From Pseudomonadota bacterium (GTDB lineage: Bacteria > Pseudomonadota > Gammaproteobacteria > Berkiellales > Berkiellaceae), in NCBI GenBank assembly GCA_018241965.1, contig JAFECS010000007.1, positions 30,227 to 74,749 of the forward strand: a stretch of 44,523 bases of DNA. Reading direction: 5' to 3'. Below the pieces are notes generated by a model. It made no database searches, had not been told where the DNA came from, and saw only the letters and a program-made list of their open reading frames with translations. Made by a program: the position numbers and the translations under genes. This document shows, piece after piece, positions 29,615 through 38,285 of the stretch; positions within the stretch are counted from its first letter, which is position 1; every line of letters begins with the position of its first letter.

Positions 29615-29766
29615 CCCCTCATCCGACTCTACTCCCCCTCACCCTAGCCCTCTCCCACAAGGGGAGAGGGGACAAGATCAAAATTTGGTTTCTTTCCTTC
29701 TCCCCTTGAGGGAGAAGGTGGCCGTAGGCCGGATGAGGGGGAATATCTTGAGAGGGGGAATATCTT
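29615..29766. repeat. Palindromic repeat, locus D (two-hairpin form plus extra ends)
   Basis: The same two-hairpin element as locus A but in the opposite orientation, between convergent genes. The core runs from CCCCTCACCC (29635-29644) through CCCTCTCCC-ACAA-GGGGAGAGGG and CCTTCTCCCC-TTGA-GGGAGAAGG to GGCC-GTA-GGCC and GGATGAGGGGGAAT (ending 29744). An extra terminus CCCCTCATCC precedes it (29615-29624), and the right end carries a 17-base-period tandem copy of GAGGGGGAATATCTT (29735 and 29752). Confidence 0.9.
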
Positions 29767-29768
29767 AA

Positions 29769-31181
29769 TTAACCCGATTTCTTCACATATTTCATCAATC
29801 GACGTTTTTTATAAATTTGCCGTGGCGTTAAGGTATTACGTTTATGCGCAAAAGGATTTTGCCCTGATTTACAGATAATTTTAACGGGCGTGCCTTCTAA
29901 CTTTAAGGTCTTGATAAAATAATTCGACAAATACTTTTGATAGCTTTGGGGTAATTCATCGGTTTGATTGCCATGGATGACAATGGTAGGTGGATTATGG
30001 CCACCACAATGGGCATAGCGTAGCTTAATACGCTTGCCACGTACCAAAGGCGGTTGGTGCGATTCAATGGCCGTTTCTAAAATTTCTGTTAAATACTTTG
30101 TGTCTAATTCTTTATTAGCACTTTTATACACTTTGTCGATGGTTTTAAAGAGATCGCCAACACCTGTGCCATGCAAGGCAGAAATGGTATGGATAGGGGC
30201 AAAATCAGCAAATTTTAAGCGATAGCTTAATTGACTTTTAACCTGCTCTTTTTCATCACTATCCATGCCATCCCATTTGTTAGCACAAATAATTAAGCAT
30301 TTACCAGCATCAACAGTAAAACTAATTAACGACAAATCCTGATCGGTTAAACCAATTTTGGCATCAAAAACTAAAAGTACTACATTAGCTTCTTTGATGG
30401 CTTGTAAGGTTTTAAGCGCAGAAAATTTTTCTACCACATCCATCGCAACTTTATTTTTGCGTACCCCTGCGGTATCAATCAACATGTAAGCTTTTCCCAT
30501 GCGCTTCATATTGATGTGAATGCTGTCGCGCGTTGTTCCTGGCATATCGCAAACAATAACGCGCTCTTCACCGAGCATTCTATTTACTAAAGTAGATTTA
30601 CCTACATTAGGGCGCCCAATAATCGCAACCTTAGGAACATCATCATGTGCTTGTTCCTCGGTGATAGATTGCTCTGGTTCTTCCTCATGAGGTAATGTTT
30701 CAAAGGCTTCTAGCAACAGCGACTCAATACCCCTGTTATGGCTTGCACTAATGGTTGCCATGTTTTTAAAACCAAGACGATAAAAATCGCTTTTCACGAC
30801 TTCAGCATCAAGTCCATCTGTTTTATTAATGACTAAGATCACAGGCTTGTTTTGTTTTCTTAATTCTTTGGCAATTTGCTGATCGATTTGGGTAAGCCCT
30901 TGTCGCGCATCAACCACAAAGAAAATAAGATCGGCTTCAACCATGGCTAAGCGTGCTTGTTTTAGCATGGCTAAATCAATTTCAGAAGAGGCGCTTTCCC
31001 CAATTCCCCCTGAGTCGACAACGATATAGTGCTGATCTTCAAGATAACCTTGGCCAAATTGTCTATCTCGGGTAACGCCAGGTTGGTCAACCACTAAAGC
31101 TTGTCTTGAATGCGTTAAGCAATTAAACAATGTTGATTTACCAACATTGGGTCGACCTATTATAGCAATGCAGGGGATCAT
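29769..31181 (-). CDS. der: Ribosome assembly GTPase Der (EngA)
   Basis: 470 residues with two tandem GTPase domains, the hallmark of Der. G1 motifs are GRPNVGKSTLFNCLT (about residue 8) and GRPNVGKSTLVNRML (about residue 189); G3 motifs are DSGG and DTAG; G4 motifs are NKTD and NKWD. A C-terminal KH-like domain with a basic tail follows. It is needed for 50S subunit maturation. It is the last gene of hisS-yfgM-bamB-der, three bases after bamB, and is followed by a palindromic repeat. Confidence 0.97.
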   Translation of the reverse strand: MIPCIAIIGRPNVGKSTLFNCLTHSRQALVVDQPGVTRDRQFGQGYLEDQHYIVVDSGGIGESASSEIDLAMLKQARLAMVEADLIFFVVDARQGLTQIDQQIAKELRKQNKPVILVINKTDGLDAEVVKSDFYRLGFKNMATISASHNRGIESLLLEAFETLPHEEEPEQSITEEQAHDDVPKVAIIGRPNVGKSTLVNRMLGEERVIVCDMPGTTRDSIHINMKRMGKAYMLIDTAGVRKNKVAMDVVEKFSALKTLQAIKEANVVLLVFDAKIGLTDQDLSLISFTVDAGKCLIICANKWDGMDSDEKEQVKSQLSYRLKFADFAPIHTISALHGTGVGDLFKTIDKVYKSANKELDTKYLTEILETAIESHQPPLVRGKRIKLRYAHCGGHNPPTIVIHGNQTDELPQSYQKYLSNYFIKTLKLEGTPVKIICKSGQNPFAHKRNTLTPRQIYKKRRLMKYVKKSG

Positions 31182-31184
31182 GAC

Positions 31185-32366
31185 TTAAATGTTCCCCGCT
31201 ACAGTAAGCGCTGCTAATTTTCCATTATAAGCATTCACTATAAGTTCATTACCAACTGAGATGGGCCTTTGATAGATTTTTCCTGATAAATGTGTGCGAT
31301 TCATAATATGGCCTTTATGCGTAGATAAGAAATGGATATATCCACCTCTATCAGCCACAGCCACCATACCTGAAACCACTGCTGGCCCCGTGATGTATCG
31401 TTCAGCCAAAGCGCTTTGTTTCCAGTGTGTTGCGCCAGTTTGTCTATTAATTGCCCACAAGTTATGGGCATTATCAGTCACAAATAAAAGATCGCCATGC
31501 ATTGCCATATTTTGGTAAGAAGAAATCTCACGTTCCCACATTAAATTTCCACTCTGGATGTTTACTGCAGCCATTTTACCTTGGTAAGTAATAACATAAG
31601 CTGTGTCATCGACAACCAGGGGATCTGCGCTGATATCTACCATGCGTTGAATTTCTGATCTACCTTGTGGCAGTGAAATTGCTCTTTCCCATTCAATGAC
31701 ACCAGAATGTAAATTCAATGCTAATAATTTACCCGTTGAATATCCAACCAAAACACGCTCACCAACAACCACAGGTGAACTACTAAAATGTAAAGTTAAA
31801 GAAGGCGTGGATTGATCAACCACCCAGATCTTTTCGCCATTCTTTGCATTGATAGCACTGACGGAGCCATCATTGGCATGGACTAAGACAATACCGTTTT
31901 TACCACCGGGGGAGGCTAACACTTCGCTGGTAACTTTAGTTTCCCAAAGTAAGTGTCCGCTTGTGGCATCAAGCGCAACTACTTTCGCATCGCTGGTCGT
32001 TAACATGAGCATGTTATCCACCAAGGTGGGGCCAGCACTAAATTTTTTGCCGGTATTACTACTCCAAAGCTTTTTGCCCGTTTTATTATTTAATGCCACT
32101 ACTTTACCACTATGATCCGCAGCAAAAACGTTTTCACCACTGACATAGGGAATGAGTTTAGTAAACCGTTCTTGTTTAGATAAAGTACCGGTAGACCAAG
32201 CTACTTTGGTAATATTTTTACTATGCGCCGCAGGGGGTAATTCGCCAAGTTTTGGCTCAGCGCGACCAGCAAAAGGATTACGTACCGGGCTTTGACCACA
32301 ACCTGTCAGGCCCAAGGTTAAAGTTAATAAGGCACTTAGGCCAATTGTTCTAATTGATTTTTTCAT
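31185..32366 (-). CDS. bamB: Outer membrane assembly lipoprotein BamB
   Basis: 393 residues. A signal peptide with lipobox LTGC (Cys about residue 23) is followed by an eight-bladed PQQ-type beta-propeller, seen as repeats such as NNKTGKKLWSS, DATSGHLLWET, NAKNGEKIWVV, NLHSGVIEWER and NIQSGNLMWER. BamB is an outer-membrane-anchored part of the BAM complex that inserts beta-barrel proteins. It overlaps the preceding yfgM by 4 bases and precedes der by three, as in E. coli. Confidence 0.96.
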   Translation of the reverse strand: MKKSIRTIGLSALLTLTLGLTGCGQSPVRNPFAGRAEPKLGELPPAAHSKNITKVAWSTGTLSKQERFTKLIPYVSGENVFAADHSGKVVALNNKTGKKLWSSNTGKKFSAGPTLVDNMLMLTTSDAKVVALDATSGHLLWETKVTSEVLASPGGKNGIVLVHANDGSVSAINAKNGEKIWVVDQSTPSLTLHFSSSPVVVGERVLVGYSTGKLLALNLHSGVIEWERAISLPQGRSEIQRMVDISADPLVVDDTAYVITYQGKMAAVNIQSGNLMWEREISSYQNMAMHGDLLFVTDNAHNLWAINRQTGATHWKQSALAERYITGPAVVSGMVAVADRGGYIHFLSTHKGHIMNRTHLSGKIYQRPISVGNELIVNAYNGKLAALTVAGNI

Positions 32367-33037
32367 GATGTGGATGCCTCATCTGCCTTTACATCTTTGG
32401 CTGTTGATTCAAGTCCTAATTCTTGCATTTTCATTTTCAGCAATGGCCCATGCATGCCTTCTTCAGGAGCGGCATTCAAAGCTAATTCATAGGCTGTTTT
32501 TGCTGCATCAAGCTTTTTTTGCTTAACTAAAATATCACCTTTGAGTTCGGCGATTAACGTTAAATAGGGTCCCATGTTTTTGTCATTGTATAGCTTCAAT
32601 GCTTCATCCAGTTTGTTTTGTGAAATGAGCAAACGCATTAACCGTATCGTTGCAATGGCTTGAAAATTAGCTTGTTTGCTGTGGCTCATCACCCACTGTA
32701 AATGCTTTTCTGCTATATCAAATTTATTTTCATCTACTGATTCATTTGCTAACACAAAACTTGCTAAAGAAGCATAAGGAGAGGAAGCGTATTCGGCCAA
32801 CAAAACTTGCGCTTTACTATCAATGGTGGCTTTATCTTTTTTTTCAACACCTTCTAGCAAAGCTAAATATTGATCTGAAGCGGCATCTTCTAGTACTTGC
32901 TGGTGATGGCGCCAATACATAATCCCTGAAGCAGTTAAGCTCACGACAATAACAACCCAAGACAGCATATTGCCATATTTATTAAACCATTTTTTAATGG
33001 CCTCGACTTGCTGTTCTTCTGTTACATAGACTTCCAT
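32363..33037 (-). CDS. yfgM: YfgM-type TPR protein (SecYEG-associated)
   Basis: 224 residues. A cytoplasmic N-terminus begins with the family-typical EEQQVEAIKKWFNKYG, then one transmembrane helix (about residues 21-42) and a periplasmic TPR region. In E. coli YfgM joins PpiD at the SecYEG translocon and also affects Rcs signalling. The order hisS-yfgM-bamB fits, with nine bases from hisS and a 4-base overlap with bamB. Confidence 0.92.
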   Translation of the reverse strand: MEVYVTEEQQVEAIKKWFNKYGNMLSWVVIVVSLTASGIMYWRHHQQVLEDAASDQYLALLEGVEKKDKATIDSKAQVLLAEYASSPYASLASFVLANESVDENKFDIAEKHLQWVMSHSKQANFQAIATIRLMRLLISQNKLDEALKLYNDKNMGPYLTLIAELKGDILVKQKKLDAAKTAYELALNAAPEEGMHGPLLKMKMQELGLESTAKDVKADEASTS

Positions 33038-33046
33038 GACATTACC

Positions 33047-34321
33047 TTATTGTTTAATGTGCTCTTGTAAAAAAGCTAACGTTTGTTCAATGGTGGTGGT
33101 CATTTGAGGCATTTCACCTCTTAATGCTTTAATACTCACCGTATTCGTTTGAATTTCGTTGTCACCCAAAATTAATGCATATAAAGCGCCGCTTTTATCG
33201 GCACGTTTAAATTGGCTTTTAAAACTTCCTTGACCACAATTCATTAATACTTTCACGAAGGGAAGTTTGCTGCGAATAATTTCTGATAACAGCAAGGCCT
33301 TACTTAATGCCGCTTCCCCTTCTGCTACCACATAAATATCAACAGCAGGTTTTACAGGAATTAAATTATTATCCTGCAATAACATAATTAAACGCTCAAT
33401 GCCTAAAGCAAATCCAACACTGGGGGTTGCTTGGCCGCCCATGAGGCTCACCAAATCATTATATCTGCCACCGGCACACACAGTGCCTTGCGCCCCTAAA
33501 TGCGTTGTCACCCATTCATAAACAATATGCGTATAGTAATCTAATCCGCGGACAATACGTGGATCCACTTCAAAGGCAACTTCCAGCTTACTTAAGTGCT
33601 GCTGAATTTCTTCAAAATGAAGCATGGATTCTTTGCCCAAGAAGTCAATCAGCAAAGGCGCACGTTGGTTGATTTCTATCATCTTGGGATTTTTGCTATC
33701 TAAAATCCGCATGGGGTTAGTATGCAATCGTCGTGTGCTGTCTTCGTCTAAATCTTTACAACTTTGATAAAATTGAATTAACGCTTCTCTATAAGTTAGC
33801 CGTTCCTGCAACGTTCCTAGGGAGTTTAGCTTGAGCACTATCTTATCATGAAGACCCAAAGCACGCCATAATCTTGCCATCATCAGGATCTGCTCGACAT
33901 CCACATCCGGGCCCGGTAGACCAAAGGCTTCGACCCCAAATTGGTGAAATTGGCGGTAACGCCCTTTTTGGGGATTTTCTCTTCGGAACATGGGCCCCAT
34001 ATACCATACCCGCTGTGATTGATTACGGATTAGGCTATTTTCAATCACTAACCGTACGCTTTGCGCGGTGCTTTCAGGGCGCAATGTCAGCCAATCCCCG
34101 CCTTTATCCTCGAAAGTGTACATTTCCTTTTCGACAATATCAGTCACTTCGCCAATGGCTCTTTTGAAAAGCTCAGTTTGCTCGAGGATGGGCATGCGAA
34201 TTTCTTGGTAACCATAGCCTAAAGCAAGGGATTTAAGCTGCTGTTCAACAAAGTACCAGGCAGGCATTTCATCAGGTAGGATGTCTTTCATCCCTTTAAC
34301 AACTTTGATCCCTAAAGACAT
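33047..34321 (-). CDS. hisS: Histidyl-tRNA synthetase
   Basis: 424 residues, equal to E. coli HisS. Class II motif 2 is seen in the segment from YMGPMFRRENP to RYRQFHQFGVEAFG, the histidine-binding loop as GLDYYTHIVYEW, and motif 3 as GFALGIERLIML. It charges tRNA-His. The usually conserved RPEGT near residue 83 reads RPEST here, a conservative but uncommon change next to a substrate-binding Glu. It heads hisS-yfgM-bamB-der. The ispG gene that precedes hisS in E. coli is absent. Confidence 0.97.
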   Translation of the reverse strand: MSLGIKVVKGMKDILPDEMPAWYFVEQQLKSLALGYGYQEIRMPILEQTELFKRAIGEVTDIVEKEMYTFEDKGGDWLTLRPESTAQSVRLVIENSLIRNQSQRVWYMGPMFRRENPQKGRYRQFHQFGVEAFGLPGPDVDVEQILMMARLWRALGLHDKIVLKLNSLGTLQERLTYREALIQFYQSCKDLDEDSTRRLHTNPMRILDSKNPKMIEINQRAPLLIDFLGKESMLHFEEIQQHLSKLEVAFEVDPRIVRGLDYYTHIVYEWVTTHLGAQGTVCAGGRYNDLVSLMGGQATPSVGFALGIERLIMLLQDNNLIPVKPAVDIYVVAEGEAALSKALLLSEIIRSKLPFVKVLMNCGQGSFKSQFKRADKSGALYALILGDNEIQTNTVSIKALRGEMPQMTTTIEQTLAFLQEHIKQ

Positions 34322-34375
34322 TTTGGCAAAGCCCCTTCTTATTGAAAGGAGCTACTTTACCAATTTCTAGGTGAG

Positions 34376-34400
34376 AAAGGCAGATCTGTGATCTGCCTTT
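34376..34400 (-). terminator. Rho-independent-like terminator of the glycine-zipper lipoprotein gene
   Basis: A perfect 11-bp stem (AAAGGCAGATC / GATCTGCCTTT) with a 3-base loop lies 27 bases past the stop at 34427. On the minus strand the stem ends in TTTCTC. It separates this gene from hisS. Confidence 0.7.
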
Positions 34401-34426
34401 ACTGAATTATCAGCTTATTTTGTTGG

Positions 34427-34900
34427 TTAGATTGCTTCCCATGTGCCATTTGGATGGCGGCATGCGGTGCCATACACTCTTTCAGTGTGACCATTAATGG
34501 TAGCGGTGGTCGCAAATTCACGGCAATAATAACCATCAAAACGACGGTGACCATCTCTGATAGGACGATAATATCCCCAATTACCGGTTCTGGCATTGTT
34601 CCAATAAATGGTTTGCCCCACAGGCGCACGTGTTGCAGTCACAAATGCCCTATTGGCTTCTTTCATATCTTCTTCGTCCATTTTTTGGCCAACGGCTTTA
34701 CCCAGCAAGGCACCTGTCAATGCACCAATCGCACCACCGGCAACACGTCCTGCCCCATGGCCAAATTGCGCACCCACAACAGCGCCAACCATACCTCCCA
34801 AAACAGTACCTGCCGTTTCATTTTTGCCGGTACTTTGGCATCCTACCAATAAGCCTGTCGAAACTAACAAAACAATGGGTAATCGAAGTGTAGATTTCAT
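34427..34900 (-). CDS. Glycine-zipper 2TM-domain lipoprotein (17-kDa surface antigen type)
   Basis: 157 residues from the ATG at 34900; the TTG at 34903 is less likely. A lipoprotein signal with lipobox LVGC (Cys about residue 20) is followed by a glycine-zipper stretch, TVLGGMVGAVVGAQFGHGAG and then GGAIGALTGALLGKAVG. The C-terminal domain has the RT0821-type pattern YYCREFATTATINGHTERVYGTAC. The family includes rickettsial 17-kDa antigens and outer membrane lipoproteins such as SlyB and Pcp relatives; it is probably outer-membrane-anchored. A terminator follows and the leader contains a hairpin. It lies where ispG would be expected in enterobacterial order. Confidence 0.88.
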   Translation of the reverse strand: MKSTLRLPIVLLVSTGLLVGCQSTGKNETAGTVLGGMVGAVVGAQFGHGAGRVAGGAIGALTGALLGKAVGQKMDEEDMKEANRAFVTATRAPVGQTIYWNNARTGNWGYYRPIRDGHRRFDGYYCREFATTATINGHTERVYGTACRHPNGTWEAI

Positions 34901-34912
34901 CAAATATATCCA

Positions 34913-34932
34913 GTACTAAGTGTTTTTAGTAC
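34913..34932 (-). promoter_or_regulatory. Leader hairpin before the glycine-zipper gene
   Basis: GTACTAA and TTAGTAC pair across a 6-base loop. Upstream in the transcript is AGGAGGCG, a near-perfect ribosome-binding site more than 30 bases from the ATG; folding of the hairpin would shorten that distance. Confidence 0.4.
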
Positions 34933-35063
34933 CGCCTCCTGTATGCGTTATCATGCTTCCTCGTATTGTTTTTCGGCGCTTTTGCTAAAATCTTTAATAA
35001 GGCCTTAAGAAATTTTATTCTTTTGCGATAATAAGGTTAGTAAGGTTAGGAGTTTTTATTTCA

Positions 35064-35498
35064 ATGGCACACAGTTTTGATCCGGCTCCGTTGCAAGCTT
35101 TTTTTGAAGAAGCAAAAGAGCAACTGGGCATAGAGCTGAAATATCTTTCAGATAATCCAAAATTCCCCATACAATTAGCAAGTGCGCCAGAAGGGCTTTC
35201 ACGTAATAAGTGCGTTGAATTATTACAATTCATTAAAACGCAAGTGGATTTACGCGATAACGAAATTGGCGAACTTTATGCCAGTAAAACTGGACATGGG
35301 AAATATGTTTTAGATATTCGTATGGAGTGCGCCAAAGCGCTGGCTGATGTGTATGCCCTAAGTACCTTTTATCCGCATGAAGAAGAAGAACCTACCCCTG
35401 TTAGGCAACCTAAAAAGCATAAAAAATCTGAAGAACCCGGCCATGCTAAACAGCGCAAAGGCGGTAAAGCAGATTCAGATGAAGATGAGGAAGATTAG
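35064..35498 (+). CDS. Hypothetical protein with charged C-terminal tail (144 aa)
   Basis: I do not recognise this protein. Residues 1-105 form a compact helical domain containing GLSRNKCVELLQFIKTQ and YASKTGHGKYVLDIRMECAKALADVYA. Residues 110-144 are disordered and highly charged: Pro/Glu-rich, then Lys-rich (PKKHKKSE), then an acidic end DSDEDEED. A cytosolic nucleic-acid-associated or secreted protein would both fit. AGGAG lies 11 bases before the ATG, a long spacing. The stop codon directly abuts a palindromic repeat. It diverges from the glycine-zipper gene. Confidence 0.72.
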   Translation: MAHSFDPAPLQAFFEEAKEQLGIELKYLSDNPKFPIQLASAPEGLSRNKCVELLQFIKTQVDLRDNEIGELYASKTGHGKYVLDIRMECAKALADVYALSTFYPHEEEEPTPVRQPKKHKKSEEPGHAKQRKGGKADSDEDEED

Positions 35499-35628
35499 CC
35501 CTCATCCGGCGCTTCGCGCCACCTTCTCCCGCAAGCGGGAGAAGGGATGCAGTATCATTAACTTTTTACTGGCACTTCCCCTCTCCCATTTACGGGAGAG
35601 GGTGGCTTGTCAGAGCCGGGGGAGGGTC
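35499..35628. repeat. Palindromic repeat, locus E, filling a convergent gap
   Basis: Starts one base after the TAG of the 144-aa gene (CCCTCATCC at 35499-35507) and ends at a G-rich terminus, one base before the pilW stop (35629). It contains GGCGC-TTC-GCGCC, hairpin CCTTCTCCC-GCAAGC-GGGAGAAGG and hairpin CCCTCTCCC-ATTTAC-GGGAGAGGG. The right terminus (GGGGGAGGG) is diverged from the GGGTGAGGGG seen elsewhere. Confidence 0.88.
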
Positions 35629-36435
35629 TTAAGACTTCTTCTTATACAAATCCGCCACTGTCGCATTAGGATACTGCGCATTGAGCAACAACTTGCTTCG
35701 TTGTTCTAAATTTTTATCATTAAAGTGCTTGGCTATTTCTACACCCAGTAATAATGATCGCGCATTGGCTTTAGAAATTTGAGCAAATTTTGCATGAAAA
35801 TCTTTGGCTTCATCAAATTGTCTAGACTGGAATTTAATAATCGCTAATTCTAATAACGCACTGGGGCGATTCAAATCATAGCGCAGGGATTTTTCTAGGT
35901 ATTCGGTCGCTTTAGCCACTTCTGGGATTTGCAAAACGCAAAGTCCAGCATTTTCATATGCTTCAGCGGTTTGGGTAAAGTTGGGATCATCCACTGCTTT
36001 TAAAAATTCTTTTTCAGCTTGTTTGAAATTCTTTTGACGGCATAAAAAAGCACCATACATATTATGCGCATTGCCTTCTTTGCTATTTAAACTAATGGCT
36101 TTTAAGTAGGCTTTTTCAGCTTCGTCATTTTCACCTACCCTTTCTAAAAAGTAGCCATAAGTGTAATGCACTTCTGGTAAATTGGGGGCTAAATCTTTAG
36201 CGCGTATAAACTTGGATTTTGCTCTTGATATTTGTTCTTGTTTTAAATAATTCACCCCAAGCTCAATATTAAGTTTGGCTGCTTTTACTTTATCGGCAGG
36301 CGGGATCTCGTACAGGCTATTTAAAGAACCATTAGCTTCATTAGGCTTTGCAGCTATTTTTTTGGGCTGGCCACAGTTAACTAAGGTACAAGTTAACGCT
36401 ATTAAAATGAAAAATTTCCCTTTTTTCATTGTCAT
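35629..36435 (-). CDS. pilW: Type IV pilus biogenesis/stability lipoprotein PilW (PilF)
   Basis: 268 residues. A lipoprotein signal with Cys in LVNCGQ (about residue 21) is followed by five to six TPR repeats, for example AKLNIELGVNYLKQEQ, PEVHYTYGYFLERVGENDEA and GNAHNMYGAFLCRQKNF. PilW/PilF is the outer-membrane pilotin that helps assemble the PilQ secretin. No other pilus gene is in the window. The start at 36435 has AAGGAAG six bases upstream. It lies 11 bases after rlmN, the common rlmN-pilW order. rodZ, usual next in this cluster, is absent. Confidence 0.93.
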   Translation of the reverse strand: MTMKKGKFFILIALTCTLVNCGQPKKIAAKPNEANGSLNSLYEIPPADKVKAAKLNIELGVNYLKQEQISRAKSKFIRAKDLAPNLPEVHYTYGYFLERVGENDEAEKAYLKAISLNSKEGNAHNMYGAFLCRQKNFKQAEKEFLKAVDDPNFTQTAEAYENAGLCVLQIPEVAKATEYLEKSLRYDLNRPSALLELAIIKFQSRQFDEAKDFHAKFAQISKANARSLLLGVEIAKHFNDKNLEQRSKLLLNAQYPNATVADLYKKKS

Positions 36436-36446
36436 TTTTGACTTCC

Positions 36447-37568
36447 TTAGTGACTTTGAACTAATAACTCTCTATTTTCGATACTTTGCTTAAATTTTAT
36501 GCTGCGTTGGGTTCTATCGTTCACTTGTCCTGCTAATTGCCCACAAGCAGCATCGATATCATCACCGCGGGTTTTACGTTTCATGGTAACCAGGCCAGCT
36601 TCCATCAGTATATCCTGAAATCGCCGAATTGCGTGTTCATCTGAACGTTCATATTGAGTACCAAAGAATGGATTAAAGGGTATCAAATTAACTTTAGAAG
36701 GAACATCCTTTAGCAACCTAACCAACTCATAAGCATGCTCTGGTTTATCATTCACGCCCTTAAGCATGACATATTCCATGGTAATGCGGCGACGTTTATC
36801 GTCTCTTAAATAACGTTTACAAGCAGCTAATAATTCGGCAATAGGATATTTTTTATTAAGTGGCACTAATTGCGTTCTTAACGCATCATTAGGCGCATGC
36901 AAGGAAACAGCTAAAGCCACATCACAAGCATCTCTTAATTGATCAATAGCAGGCACCACGCCAGAAGTACTTAAGGTTACCCGCCGTTTTGATAAACCGT
37001 AGGCTAAATCATCCAACATCAGATCCAGTGCCATCACCACATTATCAAAATTAAGCAAAGGCTCACCCATGCCCATCATCACAACGTTGGTAACTGCTCT
37101 GTCAGGGGTAATAACAACGCCTTCCTTTTTTAAGGTTTTTACCACCACCCAAAGTTGACCAATAATTTCTGCGGCCGTTAAGTTACGCTGAAACCCTTGT
37201 TGGGCTGTATGGCAAAAGCTGCAATTGAGTGCACAACCTACTTGTGATGAAATGCACAACGTTGCGCGCTCAGGTTCAGGGATGTAAACGGTTTCAATAG
37301 CCCCACCCCCATCAACTTCAAACAACCACTTACGGGTACCGTCTTTTGCTTGATGTTCGCTGATAATTTTGGGCGGCCTGATTTCACAAAGTTCGGTTAA
37401 TTTTTGTCTTAGAACTTTACTCAGATTTGTCATGACTGAAAAATCATCCACGGATTCAGCATGGATCCATTTCAGTATTTGCTGTGCACGAAAAGGTTTC
37501 TCACCCAAGTCCAAAAGAACCTGGGCAAGCGCTTTTTGATTTAAACCTAATAAATTGATTTTAGACAC
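36447..37568 (-). CDS. rlmN: Dual-specificity RNA methyltransferase RlmN
   Basis: 373 residues. The radical-SAM cluster motif CALNCSFC (CxxxCxxC) lies near residue 112, with GMGEPLLN downstream and the catalytic C-terminal Cys in [14 protein letters not shown]. It methylates C2 of A2503 in 23S rRNA and A37 in several tRNAs and needs a 4Fe-4S cluster, so it is a likely client of the isc operon nearby. The start is a GTG at 37568 that overlaps the ndk stop by one base (TAGTG). Confidence 0.97.
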   Translation of the reverse strand: MSKINLLGLNQKALAQVLLDLGEKPFRAQQILKWIHAESVDDFSVMTNLSKVLRQKLTELCEIRPPKIISEHQAKDGTRKWLFEVDGGGAIETVYIPEPERATLCISSQVGCALNCSFCHTAQQGFQRNLTAAEIIGQLWVVVKTLKKEGVVITPDRAVTNVVMMGMGEPLLNFDNVVMALDLMLDDLAYGLSKRRVTLSTSGVVPAIDQLRDACDVALAVSLHAPNDALRTQLVPLNKKYPIAELLAACKRYLRDDKRRRITMEYVMLKGVNDKPEHAYELVRLLKDVPSKVNLIPFNPFFGTQYERSDEHAIRRFQDILMEAGLVTMKRKTRGDDIDAACGQLAGQVNDRTQRSIKFKQSIENRELLVQSH

Positions 37569-37999
37569 TATCTAATCCGTTCACATAATTCATTATCTTT
37601 AAAGAAGTAACGAATTTCTCGCTCTGCGGTATCTTTTGCATCAGAACCATGCACTGCGTTTTCATCGATGGAATTAGCAAAATCGGCGCGGATGGTGCCT
37701 TTATCTGCTTTCTTAGGATCGGTAGCGCCCATCACTTCACGATTCTTGGCAATGGCATCTGGGCCTTCTAGTACTTGCACCAAGACAGGACCGCTGATCA
37801 TAAAGGTTACCAAATCTTTAAAAAAGGGACGCTCACGATGCACTTCATAAAATCCTTCCGCTTGCTCACGGCTAAGTTGCATCATTCTTGCTGCAACGAC
37901 TCTTAACCCTGCTTTTTCAAAACGGGCAATAATGTCGCCAATGTGATTTTTAGCAACGGCGTCTGGTTTGATAATTGAAAGGGTTCTTTCTAGGGCCAT
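37568..37999 (-). CDS. ndk: Nucleoside diphosphate kinase
   Basis: 143 residues from the ATG at 37999, the family length. It begins [14 protein letters not shown], and the active-site His is in the NAVHGSDA motif near residue 117. It balances nucleoside triphosphate pools. The frame extends 12 codons upstream, but the preferred ATG has GGAG seven bases before it and gives the conserved N-terminus. It is coupled to rlmN by a one-base overlap. Confidence 0.97.
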   Translation of the reverse strand: MALERTLSIIKPDAVAKNHIGDIIARFEKAGLRVVAARMMQLSREQAEGFYEVHRERPFFKDLVTFMISGPVLVQVLEGPDAIAKNREVMGATDPKKADKGTIRADFANSIDENAVHGSDAKDTAEREIRYFFKDNELCERIR

Positions 38000-38044
38000 T
38001 ATATACTCCGAGGTTATTAATCCAACTAAAAACAAAGCCTAGAT

Positions 38045-38050
38045 ATTATA
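38045..38050 (-). promoter_or_regulatory. Possible -10 element for ndk
   Basis: A perfect TATAAT on the minus strand, about 45 bases before the ndk ATG, in the 85-base gap after iscX. The -35 region is weak. Confidence 0.4.
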
Positions 38051-38084
38051 CAGGATTTAACCCCCATTAGCATTAAAGGTGACG

Positions 38085-38285
38085 TTATTCCACCTCATCC
38101 ATCCACGCGGCTTGGATCGCCTCAAGAATTTTCTCATTGCTCTTTTTAGGATCATCGCTAAATTGAGGCAAGGCACACACCCAGCGATGCAAATCGGTAA
38201 AGCGGATATATTGTGGATCCACATCTTGATGTGTTTGTGCAAGATCTCGTGCTATCTCTTGAATATCTGTCCATCGATAAGTCAT
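38085..38285 (-). CDS. iscX: IscX, small acidic Fe-S assembly protein
   Basis: 66 residues, matching E. coli IscX (66). The family pattern is clear: RWTDIQEIARDLAQTHQDVD, then YIRFTDLHRWV and the end ILEAIQAAWMDE. IscX binds IscS and modulates cluster assembly, possibly as an iron sensor. It is the last gene of the isc operon and overlaps the fdx stop by one base (TAATG). Confidence 0.95.
   Translation of the reverse strand: MTYRWTDIQEIARDLAQTHQDVDPQYIRFTDLHRWVCALPQFSDDPKKSNEKILEAIQAAWMDEVE

Noticed and set aside
34454..34919. Several overlapping plus-strand frames of 87-132 aa opposite the glycine-zipper gene
   Set aside because: They are shadows of a real lipoprotein gene with biased Gly/Ala codons; no ribosome-binding sites or recognisable domains.
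35377..35709. 110-aa plus-strand frame running through locus E
   Set aside because: Its reading frame crosses the repeat and the end of pilW in antisense; no start signal and no family.
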